From assembly GCA_902495155.1 (NCBI GenBank), contig CABUWD010000085.1:1-8832 (forward strand): a DNA stretch of 8,832 nucleotides. Direction: 5' to 3'. This document shows positions 1 through 6,500 of the stretch, one piece after another (positions within the stretch are counted from its first letter, which is position 1; the number at the start of each line of letters is the position of its first letter). Under the pieces are notes generated by a model, which ran no database searches, was not told where the DNA came from, and was given only the letters and a program-made list of their open reading frames with translations. The stretch is from an uncultured Collinsella sp. (GTDB lineage: Bacteria > Actinomycetota > Coriobacteriia > Coriobacteriales > Coriobacteriaceae). The position numbers and the translations under genes were made by a program.

Positions 1-459
1 GCCGAGCTCACCCGCCGCGGCCTGCGCGTGGGTTCGCTTAAGCATCATGGGCATCACGGCTTTGATATCGATGCACCCGCTAAGGACACCTGGCGCCATC
101 ACCAGGCCGGATCCAAGCATGTGGGGCTCATCTGCGCCACGCGCTGGGCGGAGTACGCCGACACGCGCGAGGAGGACGAGATGCCCGCGCGAGAGCTGCT
201 GTCGCGTTACAACGATGTCGACGTGGTGATCATCGAGGGCTACAAGACCGAGGGCTTCGACAACATCGTGGTCGCGCGCTCCGGTGTCGACCGTCTGCGC
301 GGTAAGCGCTCGCTCGACCTGGTCGACGGTCACACGCTGGCCCTTGCCTGTAACGAGGCCCTAGCGCGTCAGGCCTTCGACGCCGGCCTTGCGACCCGAG
401 CCATCAACATCAACGACGCCCGAGCCATCTGCGATCTTATCCAAGACCACCTGGCCTAA
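1..459 (+). CDS. mobB: Molybdopterin-guanine dinucleotide biosynthesis protein MobB, C-terminal part (5' end outside the window)
   Basis: The frame is open from the first base and ends at TAA 457-459, giving 152 visible residues. MobB is a P-loop GTP-binding accessory protein that helps MobA attach the guanosine nucleotide to molybdopterin, making the bis-MGD cofactor of DMSO-reductase-type enzymes. Seen here: RVGSLKHHGHHGFDID followed by KDTWRHHQAGS, which matches the family pattern of a Lys-His-rich strand, an Asp and the KDTWRH..AG segment, and later DVVIIEGYKTEG, matching the family D-V-x-x-x-EG-x-K motif. The N-terminal Walker A loop must lie upstream of the window. A GTG at 28-30 could be read as a start, but the matching residues AELTRRGL before it continue the MobB fold, so this is a truncated view and not a short gene. 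It could also be the MobB half of a larger fused protein. Family confidence is high; total length is unknown. Confidence 0.88.
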   Translation, partial: AELTRRGLRVGSLKHHGHHGFDIDAPAKDTWRHHQAGSKHVGLICATRWAEYADTREEDEMPARELLSRYNDVDVVIIEGYKTEGFDNIVVARSGVDRLRGKRSLDLVDGHTLALACNEALARQAFDAGLATRAININDARAICDLIQDHLA

Positions 460-498
460 AACCTGCCAAAAAGGGACAGGTTTATTTTGGCAGGTTTT
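458..498 (+). repeat. Palindrome with GGGACAGG core, directly on the mobB stop codon
   Basis: AAAACCTGCCAAAA (458-471) is exactly complementary to TTTTGGCAGGTTTT (485-498), a 14-bp perfect stem. The 13-nt loop contains GGGACAGG. The left arm overlaps the mobB stop. The right arm ends in TTTT, so it may work as a terminator. The core resembles the core of the CCAC-type palindromes in this window (see 518, 2111, 3065), so I place it in the same repeat superfamily with a different outer stem; that grouping is inference. Confidence 0.7.
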
Positions 499-517
499 AT
501 CTGGGCAAACGTCATTT

Positions 518-555
518 CCACCACAAAGGGGCCAGGCTCCTTTGTGGTGGTTTTT
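518..555 (+). terminator. Dispersed palindrome copy 1, probable intrinsic terminator of mobB
   Basis: CCACCACAAAGG (518-529) pairs perfectly with CCTTTGTGGTGG (539-550) around the 9-nt loop GGCCAGGCT, and TTTTT follows at 551-555. A 12-bp stem followed by a U-run is the normal form of a Rho-independent terminator. The same stem and loop recur at 2111-2137 and 3065-3099, so it is also a member of a dispersed repeat family. Confidence 0.7.
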
Positions 556-558
556 GCT

Positions 559-595
559 TTGGTAGATGTGTGGGACATGCCTTAAAATCTACCAA
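559..595 (+). repeat. Degenerate palindrome, third element of the 458-595 cluster
   Basis: TTGGTAGAT (559-567) pairs with ATCTACCAA (587-595). The 19-nt interior includes GGGACATG, one base different from the GGGACAGG core of the element at 458-498. I read it as a decayed relative of the same repeat class. Function is unknown. Confidence 0.45.
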
Positions 596-673
596 GTAGT
601 TCATGACGGGCGAAAACGGAGAGAAGGGTCCTGATGCGTCCTTAATGTTTCATGCGGATAGATTGATTTGACA

Positions 674-696
674 GACGGTGGCGAATGCCCACCGTC
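674..696 (+). promoter_or_regulatory. 8-bp inverted repeat just before the MFS transporter start (possible operator or leader hairpin)
   Basis: GACGGTGG (674-681) and CCACCGTC (689-696) are perfect inverted repeats around a 7-bp centre. The element ends 16 bp before the AAGGAG ribosome site of the transporter. A TTGACA-like hexamer (668-673) touches its left arm, but no convincing -10 box sits 16-18 bp downstream. It could be an operator for a local repressor or an RNA hairpin that affects translation. The sequence alone does not decide between these. Confidence 0.4.
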
Positions 697-723
697 CGTA
701 TTCGTATGAAACAAGGAGTCTCC

Positions 724-2010
724 ATGCTCGCCTCTCTTTTCTCAAAGCCTCAGTCATCGCTGTCCGTGCAGGCCAAGCGCCTGGTGGCGATGCGCTTTCT
801 CATCTACACCGGTTTTCAGACCAGCTACTTTATCGGCGTCATCGGAACGCTCACCTATGCAGACGATGCCTCGCTCGTGGCGACATCGCTGGCCGTCCTT
901 TTTATGAACGTATTCGTGATCTTGGGATCCTTTGCGGGTGGCGCGGCGCTCGACGCCTGGGGCCCGCGCCGTCATTTCTTGCTGAGCATCGTGGGCACGC
1001 TGGCAACCGGCGCGGCGATCCTCGTTTTTGGCAGCGCGACCGGCATCGTCCTGCTCGGCGCGGTGCTCCTGGGCTTTGTGATGGGGTTCGCCCAGCCCAT
1101 CGCCACATCCTATCCGGCTTACCTCACCGACGATCCTGCCGAGCTCAAAGACATCAACTCCGCCATCGCCATGTTTTCAAACGTGAGCATCATCGTCGGA
1201 CCCACGCTGGGCGGCTTTGTCGCGGCGGCTGCATCGTCACGCGCGGTGTTCGTGCTCATGATGCTCTTTACCGCACTGGCGCTCGTCGCCGGTTGGGGCT
1301 TTAGGCCGCAAGCAGGTCGCGTCGCCGCGCGCGAAAGTACTCCCGCGGATAGCAGCACAACGGCAAGTACTGCCAGTCAAAACTCCGACTCCAGTAAATC
1401 TACCCGCGCAACCTTCGCGACCAGCATCAAGACGGTCTTCACCAACAGCGTCCTCGCGTTACTGTTCTGCATCATCTTCCTCTCGAACTTTGGTTACGGT
1501 GCCTTCGATCCGCTGGAGTCGTTCTTCTACCGCGATGTCCTGTACGTCGGTGTCGAATGGATGGGCTGGCTCTCGTCGGCCAGCGGTGTGGGCGCGGTGC
1601 TGGGTGCCGTGCTCGCGCTCCGCTTGCCGCCGCACTTGGTCAACCTTAAAACCCTGCTCGTGGCACTTATGTCCGTGGGTCTGGGAAGCCTGCTCTATGT
1701 GGGGACGCCGTACGTGGGCGTGGCTCTTGTCGGCCAGGTTGCACTGGGCATAGCTTGGGGCATCGTCAACCCGCTCCACAACACGATCGTGCAAACGAAG
1801 GCTCCGCTCGAGCAGCTCGGTCGCGTGAACTCGGTCATGGGCTTTGGCAACATGTTCGCCGGCGTAGCCCCGCTGGCGATTGCCCCGTGGCTGGCGGCGA
1901 CGTTTGGCGTGCAGCAGACGCTCGTTGGTGCGGGCATGGTCGTGACGGCGGTTCCCGCGGCGCTGCTGTTGTTTGGCCGCCGGCACTTGGATCGTGCCAC
2001 AAAGCAGTAA
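724..2010 (+). CDS. Major facilitator superfamily (MFS) transporter, 428 aa
   Basis: A polytopic inner-membrane protein with about twelve hydrophobic segments in two halves, as expected for a secondary transporter of the MFS. The loop after helix 2 carries GGAALDAWGPRRHFL (about residues 72-86), a clear MFS motif A with Asp77 and Arg82-Arg83. A hydrophilic Ser/Thr-rich linker (about 194-230) separates the two six-helix halves, also typical. The start at 724 is chosen because AAGGAG lies at 713-718, five bases upstream. The in-frame ATG at 685 has no ribosome site and would lie inside the inverted repeat at 674-696. Length is normal for drug/H+ antiporter-like members. The substrate cannot be told from sequence: efflux of a drug or metabolite is possible but not shown. 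It stands alone, with palindromes on both sides, so it is probably monocistronic. Confidence 0.9.
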   Translation: MLASLFSKPQSSLSVQAKRLVAMRFLIYTGFQTSYFIGVIGTLTYADDASLVATSLAVLFMNVFVILGSFAGGAALDAWGPRRHFLLSIVGTLATGAAILVFGSATGIVLLGAVLLGFVMGFAQPIATSYPAYLTDDPAELKDINSAIAMFSNVSIIVGPTLGGFVAAAASSRAVFVLMMLFTALALVAGWGFRPQAGRVAARESTPADSSTTASTASQNSDSSKSTRATFATSIKTVFTNSVLALLFCIIFLSNFGYGAFDPLESFFYRDVLYVGVEWMGWLSSASGVGAVLGAVLALRLPPHLVNLKTLLVALMSVGLGSLLYVGTPYVGVALVGQVALGIAWGIVNPLHNTIVQTKAPLEQLGRVNSVMGFGNMFAGVAPLAIAPWLAATFGVQQTLVGAGMVVTAVPAALLLFGRRHLDRATKQ

Positions 2011-2014
2011 AATC

Positions 2015-2071
2015 CATCACAACATTCGATGAAAATCGCGATTTTGCCGAAAAACGTCGAATGTTGTGATG
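2015..2071 (+). repeat. 57-bp nested palindrome downstream of the MFS gene
   Basis: CATCACAACATTCGA (2015-2029) is perfectly complementary to TCGAATGTTGTGATG (2057-2071), a 15-bp stem. Inside it sits a second perfect palindrome, AAAATCGCGATTTT (2032-2045). The element begins four bases after the MFS stop codon. No T-run follows, so it is not a textbook terminator, though it could still end or protect the transcript. It may equally be a dispersed repeat or a protein-binding site. Confidence 0.65.
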
Positions 2072-2083
2072 CTTTGCGCCCCG

Positions 2084-2109
2084 GGCCAGGTCACCCTTCG
2101 GGTCCGGCC
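2084..2109 (+). repeat. GC-rich imperfect hairpin between two palindromes
   Basis: GGCC-GG-ACCC on the left (2084-2096, with bulged A2088 and T2091-C2092) pairs with GGGTCCGGCC (2100-2109) around the loop TTC. It fills the space between the palindrome at 2015-2071 and the repeat at 2111-2137, so the three form one compact block of secondary structure. Confidence 0.4.
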
Positions 2110-2110
2110 A

Positions 2111-2137
2111 CCACAAGGGGGGCAGGCACCTTTGTGG
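2111..2137 (+). repeat. Dispersed palindrome copy 2
   Basis: CCACAAGGG (2111-2119) pairs with CCTTTGTGG (2129-2137), with one G-U pair, around the 9-nt loop GGGCAGGCA. The loop and inner stem match copies 1 (518-550) and 3 (3065-3099). Here the outer stem is shorter and no T-run follows, so a terminator role is less likely than for copy 1. Confidence 0.6.
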
Positions 2138-2227
2138 CGATCGGGTCCCAACGGTCTGTGCCTTGGTATACCATGTACGCCGTTCACGAATACACCCCGC
2201 ATCGCCGCACAACCCAGAAAGGCCCCC

Positions 2228-3049
2228 ATGGACACCACCTTCAGCCATATCAAAGCCGTGTTCTGCGATATCGACGGCACGCTGCTCACGAGCCAGCACA
2301 CGGTGTCCCCGCGCACCGTGGCGGCGATTCGCGCCCTGCGCGAGCGCGGCGTACTCTTTGGCCTGTGCACCGGGCGCGACGCCCACGCGACCGAGGCCAT
2401 GTACGAGCTCTGGGGCATCGAAGGCCTGGTAGACGTGATGGTGGGCTGCGGTGGCGCCGAGGTCATCGACCGCGCGCACGACATCAACGAGCTGAGCTAT
2501 CCGCTGCCGGGCGAGACCATCGCGCGCATCTGCAAGCACATGGCGGACCTTCCGGCAACGCCCGTCTGCCCCCGAGACGGCGTGTTCTACGTGCCCGAGA
2601 GCAACGCGTGCGTCGAGCACCTGTCGCGCGTCGACGGCGTGCCCTACCAGGTGGTCGATTTTGCCGAGTTTTTGCGCGAGCCGCAGCCCAAGGTGATGTT
2701 TACCATGGCGCCCGAAGTAATGCCGCGGGTCATCGAACGGGCGTCGACGTTTGCCGATGACACTGTTAAGGCGGCGGCTCTGCAAACCACGCAGCGGCTC
2801 TACGAGTTCATGGATCCGCGCGTGTCCAAGACGCGCGGCCTTGTGCGCGTGGCGGAGCTCAACGACATGGAGCTCCAGGACATCTGCGTGTTTGGCGATG
2901 CGGACAACGACACCTGCATGGTGGCCGACGCCGGCGTGGGCGTGGCCATGGCAAATGGCAGCGATGCCACCCGCTCCGCCGCCGATTTTGTAACCGCGAG
3001 CAACGACAAAGACGGCATCGCGATCTTTATCGAGGAACATCTGCTGTAG
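2228..3049 (+). CDS. Cof-type HAD-superfamily hydrolase (class IIB phosphatase), 273 aa
   Basis: A cytoplasmic Mg-dependent phosphatase of the Cof/YidA type. These enzymes act on small phosphorylated metabolites such as sugar phosphates or nucleotide-related compounds; the true substrate is unknown. All four HAD motifs are present: FCDIDGTLL with nucleophile Asp14 and acid/base Asp16; GLCTGRD with Thr48; SKTRGL with Lys201; and VFGDADNDTCM with Asp224 and Asp228. The segment between motifs II and III (about residues 80-195) is the alpha/beta cap of class IIB, and VGVAMANG after motif IV is also typical. Total length agrees with the family. The ATG at 2228 is preferred because AGAAAGG lies at 2216-2222 and the HAD fold begins within a few residues. 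Upstream in-frame starts would translate through the palindromes. It seems to be a single-gene unit. Confidence 0.92.
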   Translation: MDTTFSHIKAVFCDIDGTLLTSQHTVSPRTVAAIRALRERGVLFGLCTGRDAHATEAMYELWGIEGLVDVMVGCGGAEVIDRAHDINELSYPLPGETIARICKHMADLPATPVCPRDGVFYVPESNACVEHLSRVDGVPYQVVDFAEFLREPQPKVMFTMAPEVMPRVIERASTFADDTVKAAALQTTQRLYEFMDPRVSKTRGLVRVAELNDMELQDICVFGDADNDTCMVADAGVGVAMANGSDATRSAADFVTASNDKDGIAIFIEEHLL

Positions 3050-3064
3050 CGCCGGGGGGGGAGA

Positions 3065-3099
3065 ACCACCGCAAAGGGGGCAGGCTCCTTTGCGGTGGT
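3065..3099 (+). repeat. Dispersed palindrome copy 3, downstream of the HAD gene
   Basis: ACCACCGCAAAGG (3065-3077) pairs perfectly with CCTTTGCGGTGGT (3087-3099) around loop GGGCAGGCT, and GAG/CTC extend the stem outward with one bulge. Relative to copy 1 the stem has an A-to-G change matched by a T-to-C change on the other arm. That compensating pair suggests the hairpin itself is maintained. No T-run follows. It may still end HAD transcription or shield its 3' end. Confidence 0.65.
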
Positions 3100-3239
3100 C
3101 TCAGGCGATTTGGGCGAATTGATGCCTAAAATCTGCGCGAAAACTCAAATATGGTTGTCTGAACATCATGCTTCTGACCACCGATGAGTTAAAGATATTC
3201 CCATCAATTTGGTAGTCTATTCCTCCCGGTTAATGATCT

Positions 3240-3269
3240 ACCGTTCACGGTCGATTTTCGACCGTTCAC
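3240..3269 (+). promoter_or_regulatory. LytTR-family (AgrA/VirR-like) activator binding site candidate
   Basis: Two identical 9-bp direct repeats, ACCGTTCAC at 3240-3248 and 3261-3269, are separated by exactly 12 bp, so their starts are 21 bp (two helical turns) apart. LytTR-domain response regulators such as AgrA are known to bind 9-bp direct repeats of general form (A/T)(A/C)(C/A)GTTN(A/G)(T/G) with a 12-bp spacer. The repeats fit at eight of nine positions. They point toward the pilus operon. No LytTR regulator is encoded in the window, so the partner is inferred. Confidence 0.6.
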
Positions 3270-3282
3270 AGGACGCATGCTC

Positions 3283-3313
3283 TTGAGCAAAATGTTGTGC
3301 AAATAAATAAAAT
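3283..3313 (+). promoter_or_regulatory. Candidate activator-dependent promoter for the pilus operon
   Basis: TTGAGC (3283-3288) and TAAAAT (3308-3313) could be -35 and -10 boxes with a long 19-bp spacer. The -35 starts 13 bp after the second LytTR-like repeat. Over-long spacing with a site just upstream fits a promoter that needs an activator, but the region is AT-rich and the match is weak. Confidence 0.35.
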
Positions 3314-3319
3314 GCTATT

Positions 3320-3440
3320 AAAAAACCGATAGCTAGCTTAATTACCAGTAGAAATAGATATTTCATAGCGAATAAACGAAGGTTAATCCGAGCAAATGTC
3401 AAGAGAATTGAGAATTCGCTACAAAACTATCGGTATTTTT
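3320..3440 (+). other. Possible structured 5' leader ending in a U-run
   Basis: ACCGATAG (3325-3332) pairs with CTATCGGT (3427-3434), and flanking A and T runs extend the stem; TTTTT follows at 3436-3440. Nested inside are AGCGAAT (3367-3373) with ATTCGCT (3414-3420), and GAAAT (3351-3355) with ATTTC (3360-3364). If RNA starts near 3320, this could be an attenuator or a small RNA. The pairings are AT-rich and each could arise by chance. I do not recognise a known riboswitch. Confidence 0.3.
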
Positions 3441-3468
3441 GCTTAGATGTTCAAACAATCGTTACAAT
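3439..3468 (+). promoter_or_regulatory. Alternative sigma-70-type promoter candidate for the pilus operon
   Basis: TTGCTT (3439-3444) and TACAAT (3463-3468) are separated by 18 bp, with a good -10 and a moderate -35. It would start transcription about 80-90 bp before the adhesin ATG and leave the hairpin at 3483-3503 in the leader. It is too far from the LytTR-like site for direct activation, so it may be a basal promoter. Confidence 0.4.
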
Positions 3469-3482
3469 ATGTACTACAAGCG

Positions 3483-3503
3483 TGCGCAATTACAGATTGC
3501 GCA
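3483..3503 (+). promoter_or_regulatory. Leader hairpin or operator upstream of the adhesin gene
   Basis: TGCGCAAT (3483-3490) and ATTGCGCA (3496-3503) form a perfect 8-bp stem with loop TACAG, 54 bp before the adhesin start. No U-run follows, so it is not a terminator. It could stabilise the leader or be a dyad operator next to the candidate promoter at 3439-3468. Confidence 0.45.
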
Positions 3504-3557
3504 GATACGTTTGATAGTGAAAGAGCAAGATCGCGGTCTCTTGGGGAGGAGACATCG

Positions 3558-6500
3558 ATGAAAGCGAATTCAGAAAAAACTAAGCAGAGTAAAAAAGCGA
3601 CGCGCCGTGTACTGGCAGGCGTTTTGTGCGGAGCCTCCGTGTTGAGCCTGGTACTGTCGCTCGTCATGCCCCCGATCTCGCAGGCCATTGCCAACGATGT
3701 CCAGACGGTTTCTGCTGAGGAAACTGTGATGGGGGGGGGGTTCCTCACGTGAGTCTACTGATGTAGACAACACCAACAACGGGGATACCGAAAACCAGAA
3801 TAGTGACGAGACCGAGGGCGACGAGACTGGCTCTTCAAATAGTGCTGAGCAGGCTCAGAGTGCGAATGCGGCTTCAGCGAGAGCGACGGCCACCGTGAAG
3901 CCGGGTATTTACGTTCCCACGTCTATCGGTATCGGTACGAATATCAATGTCTCAACCCCTGATCCCGGTGTGGCCACCTACGTCGGCCGCGACATGTACA
4001 TCGGTGGTAAGCCGAGCGATAAGCCGAGCGACGGCACTATCGATCTTGATGCGGACAACGCCCCCACCGGCTCATATGCCGCTGAGGCGGAGGGCCTTAC
4101 CGTGGTCCGTGGCAAGCTTGCCATGAATCCACTCAAAGAGAGCTGGCCCTATAATAATAGTGGCGGCGCTGGTTTCCGCTTTGGCACCGTTGGTTTTGGT
4201 TCCCAGTTCCGTCCTGTCTACGGCAGCACCGTGCTTGCGGTCGCCGGAATCGACAGTGCGATCACCAAAATGAGCGTTGGTTACAACGGCAACTTGCCGG
4301 GGGCGACTACCGTTGGCGCTTGGAACAAAGGCGCTTGGGTCGGACAGCAGAGACCTTCTGAGGGCGCGACTCCTTCCGGCTTTGCCTACACCGCGCAAAT
4401 CGCAGGCCCCATCACATACTGGCGCGATAGCGACTATAAACGCCAGTCTGTGGTGACAATGCAGGGTAATTGGTACGAGGGCTTGTCTGCTCTGGAAAGC
4501 ACCCTGTTCAATAAAGCTGTTGATTTGACTAATGTCAACGGTAGCGATTATTCGAGCTATAACGGTACAAATGGATACCTCTCGAAGCTATCGAAACAGC
4601 TCGACTCGTTTGAAGATACCGGCGAGGTGGATGTCAACGGCTTTGCAGAGCCTAATAGCAACTACGTCATCAACAAGTACAATAACGACGGAACAAGCTA
4701 TACACTCAAATTCGATGGTAGCGACGATGGTAGCGGCAAGTCTGTTTCCGGTGCGCTCGATACCGGAATCCCGAGCAATAAGATTCGCAACACCGAGCGA
4801 CTCATCACCTTTACCGGCGATGGAACTTCTATGCAACAGGTCTTCACCATCGCCGGTTCCGAGCTCTCCAACTTGAAGGATGGCGTCTACTACCGCGGCG
4901 TCGACTTTAAGTTCACCAATATCCCCGAAGGCGCATCCATTGTCGTGAACGTTACAGGTACTAATCCTGTCGAGTTCCACAACGGCTGGCGCTTCTGGTG
5001 GGGAGATACAGAAATATCTCGCGGTTACGAGAGTCAGTACGCCAAGAAAGACCTTGACGCGAAATACTCGCTGGCCTCCCAGTCCATCATGTGGAACTTC
5101 GTCGATACCACCAGCCTTACCATTCGAGGCGGCATCGCGGGAGAAAACCGCGCGGACTGGGGATACGGCGGCACAGCCACCGGTGCCAAGTGGACTGACG
5201 ACGATCCTGCGGCGGCTATGATCGGATCGATTCTCGTTCCCAACGGAAGTTTCGACGACCATGTGACTACCAACGGCCGCGTTTATGTGGGCGTCGATTT
5301 CTCAATGAACAGCCCGAAGGTTGCCGCAGCATTTGGTGAGGGTAACTCGGCTTCCGTCATCGATATGGATCAGGAGCGTCACAACTTCCCGTGGTCTGGG
5401 TCGTATACGCCCGACGGCTCCGCCGTTGCGTGGAGCAAGGTCGACGCTGCGGACGGCATGACGCCGCTTTCTGGTTCCTCGTGGACGATATACGGCACTG
5501 TCGATGATGCCAAGAATGAAACGAATCCCATCGTTACGGTAACGGATGGCGGTGCCAATGATTACTCTTCGGATGATGGCGAGCTTCAGTTCAACTATTT
5601 GAATCAGAAGGCCAAAATTGGCGATCCCAACGATAAAGACTACTTCACGTACTACATTCGCGAGGTCAAGGCGCCGGCTGGTTATCAGAAGTCGGACACC
5701 ATCTACTACGCAACCATGAACAACACCGGCGAGCAGGTGAACTATGTTCAGGGTCATGTGGACACGGTGAACGGAAATGAGCTCGTTTCATTCGATGATT
5801 CCAACACCACGGGCGCCATCTCCAACACCAAGATCACCGGTACGGTGTCTTGGACCAAGGTTGAGGAAGGAGACAAGGGATACACTCCTTTGGCTGGTTC
5901 CGAGTGGAAGCTTGCGAAACTGGGTGCCGAAGGTACGACCGAGGCGCAGTCTTGGACCGTGAGCGATCAGTCGGCTTCGAGCGAAACCACTTGGGCCGAT
6001 ACCGACGACACGAATGGCAAGTTCACATTGGCCGGTCTGCTGCCGGGCACGTACACGCTCACGGAGACCCAGGCTCCGTTTGGCTACGAACTGAACAAGA
6101 ACACCTACAAGTTCACGGTGGACAGCACAAACGGCTCCATTACGTGGAAAGAGAACGAGCAGCCGAGCATCGTTAGTGGCACTACGTACATCTCCGACAA
6201 GTGCAGCGCTACGTCCGTGAAGATCCCGGTGACCAAATCCGTTCGCAATACGGACTGGCCGAAGGACGACGAAGGCAGCTATGTGCCGTTCGAGTTCAGC
6301 ATTGTGGCTACGGGTGACTATGCAGCCAAAGTCCCCATGCCCGAAGCGCCCAAGATTTCTGTTGCCCCAAAGGCAGGGGAGACCGATGCCGCCAAGCTCA
6401 ACAACATCACGGCGACCTTTGGCGCCATGACGTTCAACAAGTCGCACCTGTCCACTGAAGCAGGCACCAATAAAGATTACGCCAAGACCTACACCTACAC

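Larger units (their letters stand above)
3050..3557 (+). other. 508-bp intergenic regulatory region upstream of the pilus operon
   Basis: No credible gene is seen here on either strand. From left to right it holds an 8-G run and a dispersed palindrome (3054-3102), an unremarkable stretch (3103-3239), a LytTR-like direct repeat (3240-3269), AT-rich candidate promoter and leader sequence (3283-3440), a second candidate promoter (3439-3468) and a short stable hairpin (3483-3503). It ends with the strong ribosome site GGGGAGGAG at 3543-3551 for the adhesin. The drop in GC relative to both flanks suggests promoter DNA and possibly imported sequence. Confidence 0.7.

Noticed and set aside
668..704. 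Promoter for the MFS gene built on TTGACA at 668-673
   Set aside because: The -35 is perfect, but no -10-like hexamer lies at 16-18 bp; the nearest, TATGAA at 705-710, is 31 bp away and overlaps the ribosome site region.
685..723. Upstream ATG 685 as MFS start
   Set aside because: It lies inside the inverted repeat with no ribosome site, whereas ATG 724 has AAGGAG at the right distance.
1835..3040. Long open frame on the - strand (401 codons) across the MFS end and HAD gene
   Set aside because: It crosses palindromes and two well-supported + strand genes, is His/Arg/Ala-rich without a recognisable fold, and is a typical shadow frame of GC-rich DNA.
3211..3242. GGTAG...CTACC inverted repeat as another palindromic element
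   Set aside because: Only 5 bp of stem with a 22-nt interior and no GGGAC-type core; expected by chance.
3558..3752. Independent 64-aa secreted peptide as an intended product
   Set aside because: It is nothing more than a signal peptide plus about 19 residues and is explained better as the OFF-state product of the adhesin gene.
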